The notes beneath the pieces were generated by a model. It worked only from the letters and a program-made list of their open reading frames with translations. It was not told the origin of the DNA and ran no database searches. From the NCBI GenBank assembly GCA_027943335.1, contig BSBK01002061.1:62001-126000 (forward strand): a stretch of DNA of 64,000 nucleotides. Reading direction: 5' to 3'. This stretch comes from Chamaecyparis obtusa (taxonomy: Eukaryota > Streptophyta > Pinopsida > Cupressales > Cupressaceae). This document shows positions 54,558 through 64,000 of the stretch, piece by piece (the stretch's first letter is position 1; each line of letters opens with the position of its first letter). The position numbers were made by a program, and so were the translations under genes.

Positions 54558-56794
54558 TTAGTGACTGGTAGACAAGGGACGAACCCCTTGTCTAATCCTT
54601 AAGTACTCAAATGTATCCTTCGGTAGAGCCTTTGTAAATATATCTGCAAGTTGTTCTTTTGATGTAACAAACTCTAGCTTAACTTGCTTCTCCTATACTT
54701 GTTCTCTCAAGTAGTGATACTTAATTGATATATGCTTTGTTTTAGAGTGCATCACTGGATTCTTTGAAATGTTTATTGCACAAGTGTTATCACAGTATAT
54801 AATCATCGGCTCAGTGATTATCTCATTCATACCTTCCAGAACTTGCTTAATATATGCAATGTTTGAGCAGTTTGTAGTAACAACAACATACTCTGCTTCA
54901 GCTATAGACTGAGAAATGCAAGCCTATTTCTTACTTGTCCAAATAACAAGTCTTTCACCAAAGAAAAATGCTCATTCGGTGGTACTTTTTCTATCATCCA
55001 CATTTCCAGCCCAATCAACATTGGTATAGACTCTGAGTTCAAACTTGCCTTCCTTAGGATACCATAATTCATAGTCCTCTATTTTTTTTAGGTATCTTAA
55101 GATTCTTTTAGTAGCAATCATGTGTGATTCTCTAAGATTAGCATAAAATCTAGCAACTATTCACACAACATATGCTATGTCTGGTCTACTGTGAACTACA
55201 TACATTAACTTACCAATCATAGATCGGTGTAGTGTTTGGTTTACCTCTATAGTCTCATCTTCCTTAGTCAGTTTACATCCAGTATCCATCGGTGTTCCCA
55301 CAGGTTTAGCATCTTCCATGCCAAATGTTTTCAATACTTCCTTTATATATTTGGATTGTGAGATGAATATCCCATCACTCTGTTGAATCACTTGTAGTCC
55401 TAGAAAGAACTTAATCTCTCTAAAAATAGACATTTCAAATTCATTCCTCATTTCATCAGCAAAGGCTTTACATATTTGATCTTGATCTTCAAATATAATG
55501 TCATCCACAAATATTTTAGCAATAAGAATTGTGTCATCAATATCTCCTTTCATATACAGATTCTTGTTCTCACTTGTTCTTACAAATCCTATACTTAACA
55601 AATAAGTATGCAACCTTTCATACCAGGCTCTCGGTGCTTGCTTCAAACCATATAAAGCTTTATGTAATCTACATACCATATCTTTATTTTCTGGATCAAC
55701 GAACCCTTCAAGTTATTCTATATAGACTTCTTCTTCAAGTATTCCATTCAGAAACACTGACTTGACATCCATTTGATAAACCTTGAATTTCTTGTGTGTA
55801 GCATATGCAAGTAGCATCTGACTCCTTCTAATCTAGCAATACGTGCAAATGTTTCACCATAATCTATTCCTTCCTCTTGTGCATACCCTTTACATACCAA
55901 TCTAGCTTTATACCACTTGAACATCTTAAATGCTTCAAATTTTTCTTTTAAGAACATAGCAGTCATCAATCTAGTATAGTCATCAGCAAACAAAATAAAG
56001 TATTTACCACCATAATAACTCTGAGTTCTCATAGGACCACATAGGTCAGTATGAACCAACTCAAGTATCTTATTTGTTTAAAAATCTTTACTTTTGAAAC
56101 TAGATTTAGTCATTTTCCCTTTCTGACATTCATGACACATAACATGATCTGATTTTGACAAGTTAGGCAGCCCTCTAACTCTTTTCCTTTTACTGATCTT
56201 AATCATGTTATCAAAGTTCACATGGCATAACCTTTTATGCCACAACCAAGCATCCTCATTTTTCATCATCAAGCAAGAAGACTCATTAGTATCAAGATAA
56301 AATAGATTACCTCTTGATTGTGCTCCAGTTCCAACTAGTCTTCCTCCATCATCAAAGATTTTCACTTTCTTGCTCTCAAAAGAAACTTGGTGACCTGAAT
56401 TATTCAGCTATGCCACACTTAACAAGTTATAGTTCAATCCATCTACCCAATAAGCATTATCACATTTTATCATATCATTTATCATCAAGGATCTTTTACC
56501 TCTTACCATACAGGGTGTGTGATTACCCATCTTAACTGATCCTCCATTGTATTCTTTAAGTTGATCAAATTTCTCTGCATCACCAGTCATGTGATGTGTA
56601 CAGCCACTATCTATGATCCATGTATTATTTTTTTTAACTTTAGAGATCAGTGTTATTTCTTCATGTTTTTCTTCTTCTTCCTTTGAGTCATCTTTCATAG
56701 CAACAAATACAACTTCTACATCATCATTACAATCAGATTCAGATTCATTATCTTCAACTATGAAACATACCTTTTTGCATTTGTCATTATTGTC
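54558..56794 (-). pseudogene. COP-G pol with integrase-RT deletion junction, broken
   Basis: Minus strand in order: protease WIIDSGCTHHMTGD (about 56620); GAG-pre-integrase WLWHKRLCHVNFDNMIKIS (about 56240); integrase MVHTDLCGPMRTQ (about 56059) to LKEKFEAFKMFK (about 55920). That runs directly into the RT motif [20 protein letters not shown]. The second half of integrase, the linker and the first RT motifs are missing. RT continues (about 55730-55160) with [14 protein letters not shown]. RNase H ends DIFTKALPKDTFEYLR at TAA 54558-54560. Several stops are present. The in-frame fusion of integrase to RT is the notable lesion. Confidence 0.88.
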
Positions 56795-57709
56795 TCAGTT
56801 ATCTCTGTTGTGTCGGTAGCCTCTATTGAATCTTCTCCCATAGCTTCCTTTAGATCGATCTTTGGTTCTTTCATCATCTTTCTTATGTGGACATCTAGTA
56901 GCGATGTGGCCAATCTCTTTATAGTTAAAGCATGCCAAAGGTAGCTTACCTCTATACCTTCCTTTACCTTTGGGTAATCTTCTAGCCATAAGAGCTTCAA
57001 GTTCATCAAGCTCATCATCGGTATTACTGTCACTATCATTTTTATTATTCCTACTAGACTTACTAATCTTCAGAGAAGACATGAAAGAAGATTCCACAGA
57101 TGGAACAACACTATCATCAAAGTTATTTAACTCAAAGGTTGTAAGTTTACCAATCAAATTTTTAAGTGTAAGTACATTACTAGATGCAAACCTTGTCTCA
57201 TGGATAGTAGATATTATGATTGCGTAAACTAGCAATAGGGTTTTGAGTACTTTGCTTACAACTGTTTCTTCACTAATAACTCCGTCAGATGCTCTAATAG
57301 CATGTACTACCTCTTTCAGTCTATTTGTGTATTGAACAATATTCTCACCTTCTTTCATCTTCATATCATCGAATCTATCCCTTAGGCTTTTTTCTCTAGC
57401 CCTTTTAACATTCGCATCTCCACTGTAAACTTGAGAAAGTTTATCCCACATGGCTTTTGCAGTAGTGCAGCTTTTGATATCTTCAAATTCGGCATTGATA
57501 TAGGCAACAACAATTTCCATCATAGTAACATTGTGTTCATGCATGTCTTTCAGTTGATCAAGTGTCAGGGGACCAAATGTTGGTTCTATATAGACATTCT
57601 CCATCAATTCTAGTGCAACATTCCCAATTCCAGATATGTGAAACTTCATCCAGCTTTGCCATACTATGAAGTCCTCTTTGTTTAGTCTTGGCACTTCCCT
57701 CTTATACAT
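56795..57709 (-). pseudogene. COP-G gag, 304-codon open frame with a damaged zinc knuckle
   Basis: ATG 57709 to TGA 56795-56797, the longest open gag in the window. UBN2-type Copia gag core: LNKEDFIVWQSWMKFHISG, AMWDKLSQVYSGDANVKRAR and RFDDMKMKEGENIVQYTNRL. An acidic stretch (NDSDSNTDDELDELEALM) and a basic stretch precede the knuckle CFNYKEIGHIATRC, where the second Cys is Tyr, so zinc binding is likely lost. The frame ends in a Arg/Gly/Asn-rich tail. Pol continues in the same strand after the stop. Confidence 0.88.
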
Positions 57710-57759
57710 TTTGCGATCTTTGTACTAAAGTCCTTAAAACTCTATTCAAAGCAACCAAC

Positions 57760-57771
57760 TCTATGATACCA
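57760..57771 (-). other. COP-G primer binding site (tRNA-iMet), mutated
   Basis: The minus strand reads TGGTATCATAGA, two mismatches from TGGTATCAGAGC, two bases from the 5' LTR. Confidence 0.8.
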
Positions 57772-57773
57772 AT

Positions 57774-58097
57774 TGTTAAAATAATTGAGAGGGTGGTGAA
57801 TCAATTAATCACTATCCCAATACAATATGCATAATCTAAAAAACAAATACTTTAATTTCTACTGCTCGGTAACATAAAATACTTTTACTGTCTGTGCATT
57901 TACCAATTACTAGTCTAAAACATATAGCAGTTACCGATCAAATCAAATATGCAACATGTAAATATGACATCAAAACAAATATCACAATCAACACATAACA
58001 CAAGAGATTTAAAATGGAAACCTTGTGAAGGGAAAAACCACCTGGGACCGACAACCCAAAAATATTCACTTTTCTGAAGTGAGGTCTGTGAAGACCC
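57774..58097 (-). repeat. COP-G 5' LTR, proximal 324 bp
   Basis: It matches 52583-52910 with scattered changes. It is cut by COP-F, with GACCC at the junction as one half of the expected target duplication. The distal part is outside the window. Confidence 0.85.
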
Positions 58098-59262
58098 TGT
58101 TAGAAAGTAAAGATCCCCAAGATAACTGAGAGGGGGGGGGGGGGGTGAATCAGTTATCAGATAATTTATCCATTCAATAGCTTTAAACAATATAATCAAT
58201 TTACTGATCAACCATAGAAAGATAACCATACACAATTTTACAATAACACAAGATATGTTAACTAGGGAACCTCTTGAAAAGAGTAAACCCCGGTGGGAAT
58301 GATGCCCACAAAATGATGCACTAATATGAAAGTTCCTTGTTAGAGGATGGACCCTGTTAGGAGTCTTATGAAATACATTCATTACATATAAATCCCTATT
58401 AAGAGATTTTGAATCCCTGTTAAAAGATTCTAACCCGTTTAAGAGTTTATGGAAGACAGAAGGACCCACTACCCAAACAGCTTCAAGGCAAGATCTCTGA
58501 ACCCACTGTCCAAAATATCTTAGAATTATTCAATAGAACAATATCAAATATATTACCTCCTTCACACTATGCCAAAACTACACTCTCTGCTACACAAGAT
58601 CACAATTCCAAATCTCTGTACTCACAAGTCTTCCTTCATCACTGAATTAGCTCTTTTCTTCACTTCATGCATATATTCACATCTCAATCTTCATAGTACA
58701 CATTAAAATAAGGAAAAATTTCCTTCTTATATACCAAACTCAAATAATTACAAATGATTCGGTCCTCAATTACAAAATAATAAATTTTACATGCTACACA
58801 CAGAATTCACATAAAACTGTCGGCTTCCAGTTCCTGTAACTTTCTCCAAACATGTCCTCAAAGTTTGTGCTATGAACCATGTCATCATTAATGAGTCTCC
58901 AAAATCCCTTTAACTATGAAAAATTAGATTCCATCCCAGCTAAGAGATATCCTCTGATTTCCAAACATCGCTACACAGAAACATTGTCTAAACACTGCTT
59001 TCACCAAAATGCTCATAACTCTTACAAATGAATGAATTTCTTTTTGTGCTATTAACCATAGGTTAATCACACACCAAAGAACATACCATCAATTTTGCAA
59101 AAGCCAATCTACAATACAACATGTGTGCAAAACAAAATTGTACTTGCTTTCCTGCTAATATCCAAAATATCACTGTGTTGACATCAATGACAATCCAAGT
59201 CATGAATGCAACAACAACTGCTATAGAATGACTGCCAAAACACTTTGCATTCATTCCTCACA
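58098..59262 (-). repeat. COP-F 3' LTR
   Basis: 1,165 bp, TGTTAGAAAG...TTCCTCACA. A run of 14 G lies at 58132-58145. A TATATAAG box on the minus strand lies near 58733-58726. Confidence 0.92.
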
Positions 59263-59550
59263 ATCTCCCCCATTGGAATTGATGGAAACATAGATGAAAA
59301 ACATCCAATGTTCCAAAAATCCAATACTGCAACATCACTACAAAATATCAAATCAAATCTTGCTTTGTTTTCCTATTCAGCTCTCTCATACAATCCACAA
59401 TGTTTTTCATGTATATCTCTCCCCAATTGACAACAATGATAGAAATTCCATCACTAAGTCAACAACAACTTAATGTCAAAAGACACTTTTTAGAAAAATA
59501 CAATAACAAGAGTCCTCATGACTCAGCTCATAAACTCCCCCATAGAGGAA
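59263..59550 (-). promoter_or_regulatory. COP-F 3' untranslated region with polypurine-tract-like motifs
   Basis: Minus-strand CTATGGGGGAGTTT near 59536 and CAATGGGGGAGATTG at the LTR edge (59264-59276). The middle motif is altered (CAATTGGGGAGAG near 59420). Confidence 0.72.
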
Positions 59551-59616
59551 GTTCCAACATCCAATCCAGAAGAAAGATAGGGCTCATATACCACTAGATG
59601 GAAGCAACCATCTGCA

Positions 59617-62600
59617 TCAATTCTCAAAAATAGGTTGGGGCATAACCCCAAGCATACCTCTCAGATACACAAATGTATCCTTAGGTAAAGGCTTTGTAAG
59701 TATATCTATTATCTGCTTCTTTGTACTTATGTACTCTAATCTTACTTCTTTTTCTGCAACTTTCTCTCTTACAACATGATACTTGATCTCAATATGTTTA
59801 GTCTTAGAATGTAAAATAGGATTTTTTGACATACTCACTGTACTAGTGTTATCACAATGTATAACAACAGGCTCATCAAACTTTATTCCAATATCTTTCA
59901 ACATCTGCTTCATCCAAATAATCTGATTACAATTATTTGGTACTGCAACATATTCTACTTTTGCTATGCTTTGTGAAGTACAATTCTACTTCTTACTTAG
60001 CCAAGAGACCAATTTGCCTCCAAGAAAAAAGGCTCCACCACTAGTGCTTTTCTTGTCATCAACACTACCTCCCCAATCTGCATCAGTATAGGCACATAAA
60101 GTAAAATCATCAGAATTCTCATACCATAATCCATAATCCATTGTTCCTTTCAGATATCTCAGTATCCTCTTTACTGCTGTATAATGTGATTCTCTAGGTT
60201 CTGCTTGAAATCTTTCTACAATCCCCACTGAATGTGCTATATCAGGTCTTGTATGTGTCAAGTACTACAATCCTCCAATCATAGATCTGTACTTTTTTTG
60301 CTCAACTGGTAGTGTTTCATCTTTGCTAGATAACTTATGTCTGGTTACCATAGGTGTTCCAACAGGTTTAGAATCTTCCATTCCAAATCTTTTCAATAAT
60401 TCATTTAAATACTTAGTTTGACTCACAAATATACCTTCCTTGCTTTGTGTTATCTGTAATCCCAAAAAATATTTCATTTCTCCAGTCATGCTCATCTCAA
60501 ATTCAGTCTTCATTTCATCTGCAAATTTGTCACTAGCTTCATCTTCTCCTCCAAAGATAATATCATCAACAAATATAATTATAACCAACAAACCATTCTC
60601 AATTTCTTTTGTGTATAAGTTACTATCTATTGTTCCTTTTATAAATCACAATTTCAATAAATACTTATCCAATCTTGCATACCAGGTTCTAGGTGCTTGT
60701 TTTAATCCATATAAAGCTTTCTTTAACTTACATACCATATCTCCTTCTTGTGTCAAAGGAAAACCTTCAAGCTACTCAATGTAGACTTCTTCTTCCAATT
60801 CACCATTCAAAAATGTTTACTTCACATCCATCTGATACACTCTAAATTTCTTGTAAGTTGCATATGCTAGAAACATTCTCACTGCTTCAAGTCTAGCCAC
60901 ATGTGCAAAAGTTTCTTCATAGTCAATTCCTTCTTGTTGTGAATATCCTTTACATACCAATCTTGCTTTGTTTCTTATCACTTCTCCTTGTTCATTCATC
61001 TTGTTTCTGAATACCCACTTTGTTCCAATCACATTCTTGTCTTCAGGTCTAGGGACCAATTCCCATGTCTTGTTTTTTTCAATCTGCTCTAGTTCTTCTT
61101 TCATAGCATTGATCCAATGTTCATCTTCACAAGCTTCATTAGTATTCTTAGGTTCAATTTGAGAAATCAAACATAAATGTACCTTATTCCAAGTCAAAAC
61201 TCCTCTATCTAAACTTCCAATAACTTGCTCGATAGGGTGATGTCTTGAAGTATACCTGTTAGGTGTCATAGTTACTGATCTTGTTCCGATTGTAGATTCT
61301 TCTCTGCTTTCTTCTTTGTTTTCTTCTCTATTTTCTTCTCTGTTTTCTTCTCTATCTTCTTCAGTATGACTTTCATTCAGAAAATCACTGTTAGGTTCAA
61401 AAAATAATTTTGCATTTTCAATGTTAGGCTGAGGTTGTGCTTCTCTATCAGATTCATAATCAAGCATTCTTTCCTGAATTTTAAACTTCTCATCAACTTT
61501 TACATTTGCACTTTCAAAAATAGTCTTAGTTCTTTTGTTATAACATCTATATGCTTTTCTTTTTAAAGAATATCTAAGAAATATTCCTTCATCACTTCTA
61601 TGATCAAACTTTCCTATATCATCACCTCTCTTAATATAACATTTACTTCCAAAAATTCTAAAATACTTAACTGAGGGTGTATGTCCAAACCATAATTCAT
61701 AAGGTGTCTTATTTGTATCTGCTCTAATTTGTACTCTATTCATAGTGTATATTGATGTGTTCACTACTCTCCAAAAAAATTTAGCCAAATCATTCTCAAA
61801 CAACATAGCTCTTACTACTTCAGTTATTGACCTATTCCTTCTTTCTGCAATACCATTTTGTTCTGGTGTTCTAGGGGTTGAAAGTTGTCTCTTAATACCA
61901 TTCATTTCACAAAAGGTGTTAAACTCTCTAGATGTAAATTCACCACCTCTATCAGATCTTAGACACTTAATCTTCATTCCAGATTCATTCTCAATTTTGC
62001 TTTTTATGATCTTAAATTTAGCAAAGGCTTCAGATTTTTCTTCCAAAAATGCAATCCACATCATTCTTGTAAAATCATCAACAAGAATCATAAAATACCT
62101 TTCACCATAGAATCCTCTAGTCCTAGTAGGAACACTCAAGTCTGTATGAACAATCTCCAACTTCTCTGCCGATGTGAACTTCTTATTGGGAAATGAACTC
62201 CTTTTTTGCTTTGCCATCATACATTCTTTGCAAATCATGTTAGTAGGTTTCATAATTCTAGGTAAATCTCTTACCGCAAGTGTAATGCTCACCTTGACAA
62301 TATTATCAAAGTTTATATGACAAAACCTTTTATGCCATAACCAACTGTCATCAATCCTAGTTATCAAACATGTCATCTCAGTAGGATTCAACTGAAATAC
62401 ATTACCTTTGGTTCTGGATCCTTTTCCAATCAGATTTCCATCTTTATCTTTTATCACACAAGTTTTCTCAGAAAACCAAACTTGATAACCCTTATCAGCC
62501 AATTGTCCAACGCTTAGTAAATTATGTCTTAGTCCATCAACAAAGTAAACATCATCAGTGTTAGTCTTTCCATCAAGGGTAATAGATCCTATACCCTTAA

Positions 62601-63764
62601 TCAAACAAGGTGCATTGTTACCAACCCTTACAATTCCTCCATCATAATTATCTAACTTAACAAGCTTTCTTTTATCTCCAGTCATATGATGTGAACAACC
62701 ACTATCTATAATCCAATCAGATTTCTTTTCAAATTGTGAAACTAATGCTTTTTCTTCCCTTTTATTTGATTCAGAACTTTCATCTTTAATTGCTACAAAT
62801 CCTATTTCCTCAAAGTTATCATTATCACTATCACTTAAATGTTTTTCAATTCCTACTTCAAAATCTTCATCATTTGCATAATAACATTCTTTAGATCTTC
62901 TAGGTTTAAAGTTTCTTCTATACTTCTTAACTCTTTTAGGACATTTAGATGCAAAATGACCATATTCTTGACAAGTCCAACATTTAAAGATTTTCTTACC
63001 ATCTGGTTCTCTTTTTACAAGTAATGCAATACCTTCTTCAGTCTTCTTATCTTCCTCAGATCTGCTACTGCTGGCATAATCTCCATTCACACTAGTACTT
63101 CTTGTAGGTCTAATGCTAAGAGCACTGAATGTTGTTTCCATTCTAGGTAGCTCTCCTAATAGTCTCAAGTTCATCTCTACTATTTCTAATCTTCCAAGAA
63201 GAGTCTCTCTTGAAAAGTTTGATGTACAAGGTATCACTTGTTCAATCATCTGTGTTGTCTGCTTGAATACTGGTGTCAAATTTCTCAAAATTTTCCATAT
63301 CACTCCATTCTCTATCTTATCACCTCCACAAGACTTTATTCCTATCACAATCTTAGACATCCTACCAATATAGCTCTAATAGATTCATCTTCCATCATTC
63401 TAATATCTTCAAATGCACAAATCCAATTATTTAATCTAGCCTTCTTTGCATGTTCATCACCTTCAAAAGTAGAATGTAAAGCTTTCCAAATTGCATGAGA
63501 TGTTTTCAAACATCTTACCTAACTATATTCATTCTCTGGTAGTGTTGAAAAAAGTGCTTCTCTTGCAAGTATGTTACACATGAATAGATCTAGTTCATCT
63601 TTAGTTCCTACCTCTAGATTGTCTTCCTCAATGATAGTCTTCTCATTCTTTGTAATCAACCAATAAATTGCTCCTAAACACAATAGATGTGTCATCATCT
63701 TTTCTTTCCAGCTATCAAAATTTACTCCATCAAACTTAGGGCTTTCTTTTCTGAAATTCACCAT
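59617..63764 (-). pseudogene. COP-F gag-pol polyprotein, moderately degraded
   Basis: ATG 63764 (family context GATCCATGG) to TGA 59617-59619. Gag is broken by a TAG at about 63519 and a 1-nt loss near 63374. It then stays open from 63360 to 60817 (847 codons): [18 protein letters not shown] (about 62980), protease [10 protein letters not shown] (about 62705), HKRFCHINF, integrase [11 protein letters not shown] (about 62140), [12 protein letters not shown] and [11 protein letters not shown], the Glu/Asn/Arg repeat linker (about 61370-61290), and RT start [19 protein letters not shown]. Later lesions are a TAA at about 60816, a TGA near 60650 and TAGs near 60775, 60265 and 59986. RT has [11 protein letters not shown]. 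RNase H ends FTKPLP-type (here LTKPLPKDTF). Confidence 0.92.
61290..61370 (-). repeat. 12-bp coding tandem repeat in the COP-F integrase-RT linker
   Basis: Minus-strand GAAGAAAACAGA-type units encode EENR/EESR about five to six times. Homologous to the COP-C array at 26380-26448, with a different unit pattern. Confidence 0.78.
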
Positions 63765-63806
63765 GGATCTCCTTAAGTTGTTAAACTTTTCTTTCAAGGA
63801 CCTGCC

Positions 63807-63818
63807 ACTCTGATACCA
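63807..63818 (-). other. COP-F primer binding site (tRNA-iMet)
   Basis: The minus strand reads TGGTATCAGAGT two bases from the 5' LTR. Confidence 0.88.
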
Positions 63819-63820
63819 AT

Positions 63821-64000
63821 TGTTAGAAAGTAAAGTTCCCCAAGATAACTGAGAGGGGGGGGGGGGTGAATCAGTTATTAGATAATTTATCCATTCAACA
63901 TTTTTAAACAATATAATCAATGTACTGATCAACCATAGAAAGATAACCATACACAATTGTACAATAACACAAGATATGTTAACTAGGGAACCTCTTGAAA
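63821..64000 (-). repeat. COP-F 5' LTR, first 180 bp in the window
   Basis: TGTTAGAAAGTAAAG onward, matching 58098-58277. The G-run is 12 long. Truncated by the window edge. Confidence 0.9.

Larger units (their letters stand above)
52583..58097 (-). mobile_element. COP-G: Sirevirus-like Ty1/Copia element of a second family; 5' LTR continues beyond COP-F
   Basis: A minus-strand element. 3' LTR 52583-54044; coding 57709-54558; primer site 57771-57760; 5' LTR from 57774, cut at 58097 by COP-F. It shares LTR style with family 1 (TGTTAGAATAACTGAGAGGGG, TGAATCAGT) but has longer LTRs and distinct proteins. It sits in GYP-I. Confidence 0.88.
58098..64000 (-). mobile_element. COP-F: Sirevirus-like Ty1/Copia element (family 1), runs off the window
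   Basis: Minus strand. 3' LTR 58098-59262, coding 63764-59617, primer site 63818-63807, 5' LTR from 63821. It looks closest to COP-C. It is the best-preserved family 1 copy, with one 847-codon open stretch. It interrupts the COP-G 5' LTR. Confidence 0.92.

Noticed and set aside
56758..57039. 93-codon minus-strand frame overlapping COP-G gag
   Set aside because: Alternative frame of the gag knuckle region without domain support.

Overview
This window is a stack of nested long-terminal-repeat (LTR) retrotransposons from a large plant nuclear genome. I found no host protein gene, tRNA gene, rRNA gene or CRISPR array. The sequence is AT-rich, almost every recognisable protein fragment is Ty1/Copia or Ty3/Gypsy, and most copies carry stops and frameshifts. 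The repeat density and the Copia types suggest a gymnosperm, perhaps a conifer. That is inference, because no host marker is present.

Left half (1-31,791, extending to about 34.25 kb). The outer layer is a minus-strand Ty3/Gypsy element (GYP1). Its gag is at 22331-21225 and 10473-9999, and its protease, G-patch region and reverse transcriptase (RT) run from 3216 down to 1. Three copies of one Sirevirus-like Copia family (family 1) cut it: COP-A (3222-9993, minus, TSD TAGAG), COP-B (10474-21219, plus, TSD TGTTT) and COP-C (22739-29631, plus, TSD AGTTG). The 3' LTR of COP-B is itself cut by a 3,787-bp TGTAATG...CATTACA unit (INS-J, TSD TCTTT). A Gypsy-type primer site near 31.78 kb marks the 5' end of the GYP1 internal region. 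Its LTR appears to follow, with a solo LTR (LTR-K) inside it.

Right half (about 34.25-64 kb). A second old minus-strand Copia element (COP-H) survives as scattered pieces at 35247-35022, 40250-40212, 48956-47579 and 49915-49671. It is cut by COP-D (35248-40211, TSD AATAG), element NA-E (40251-47573, TSD AGTCA), a solo Gypsy LTR (LTR-X) and a Gypsy element (GYP-I, from 49916). GYP-I is cut by COP-G (from 52583, minus), and COP-G is cut in its 5' LTR by COP-F (from 58098, minus, family 1), which runs off the window.

The most unusual unit is NA-E. It has about 1,120-bp LTRs that differ at roughly ten positions, a clean 5-bp duplication, a tRNA-iMet primer site and three polypurine motifs, but no protease, integrase, RT or RNase H. 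In their place are a coiled-coil protein with five CCHC zinc knuckles (ORF1, one in-frame TGA) and a reading frame of about 1,046 codons that I do not recognise (ORF2, one 1-nt lesion). This looks like a recent, non-autonomous, trans-mobilised element with its own large protein.

A second cross-cutting signal is a CTCGGT/ACCGAG core. It occurs in clusters or tandem arrays in the LTRs of several otherwise different elements (NA-E, LTR-K, COP-G, GYP-I/LTR-X) and in INS-J.
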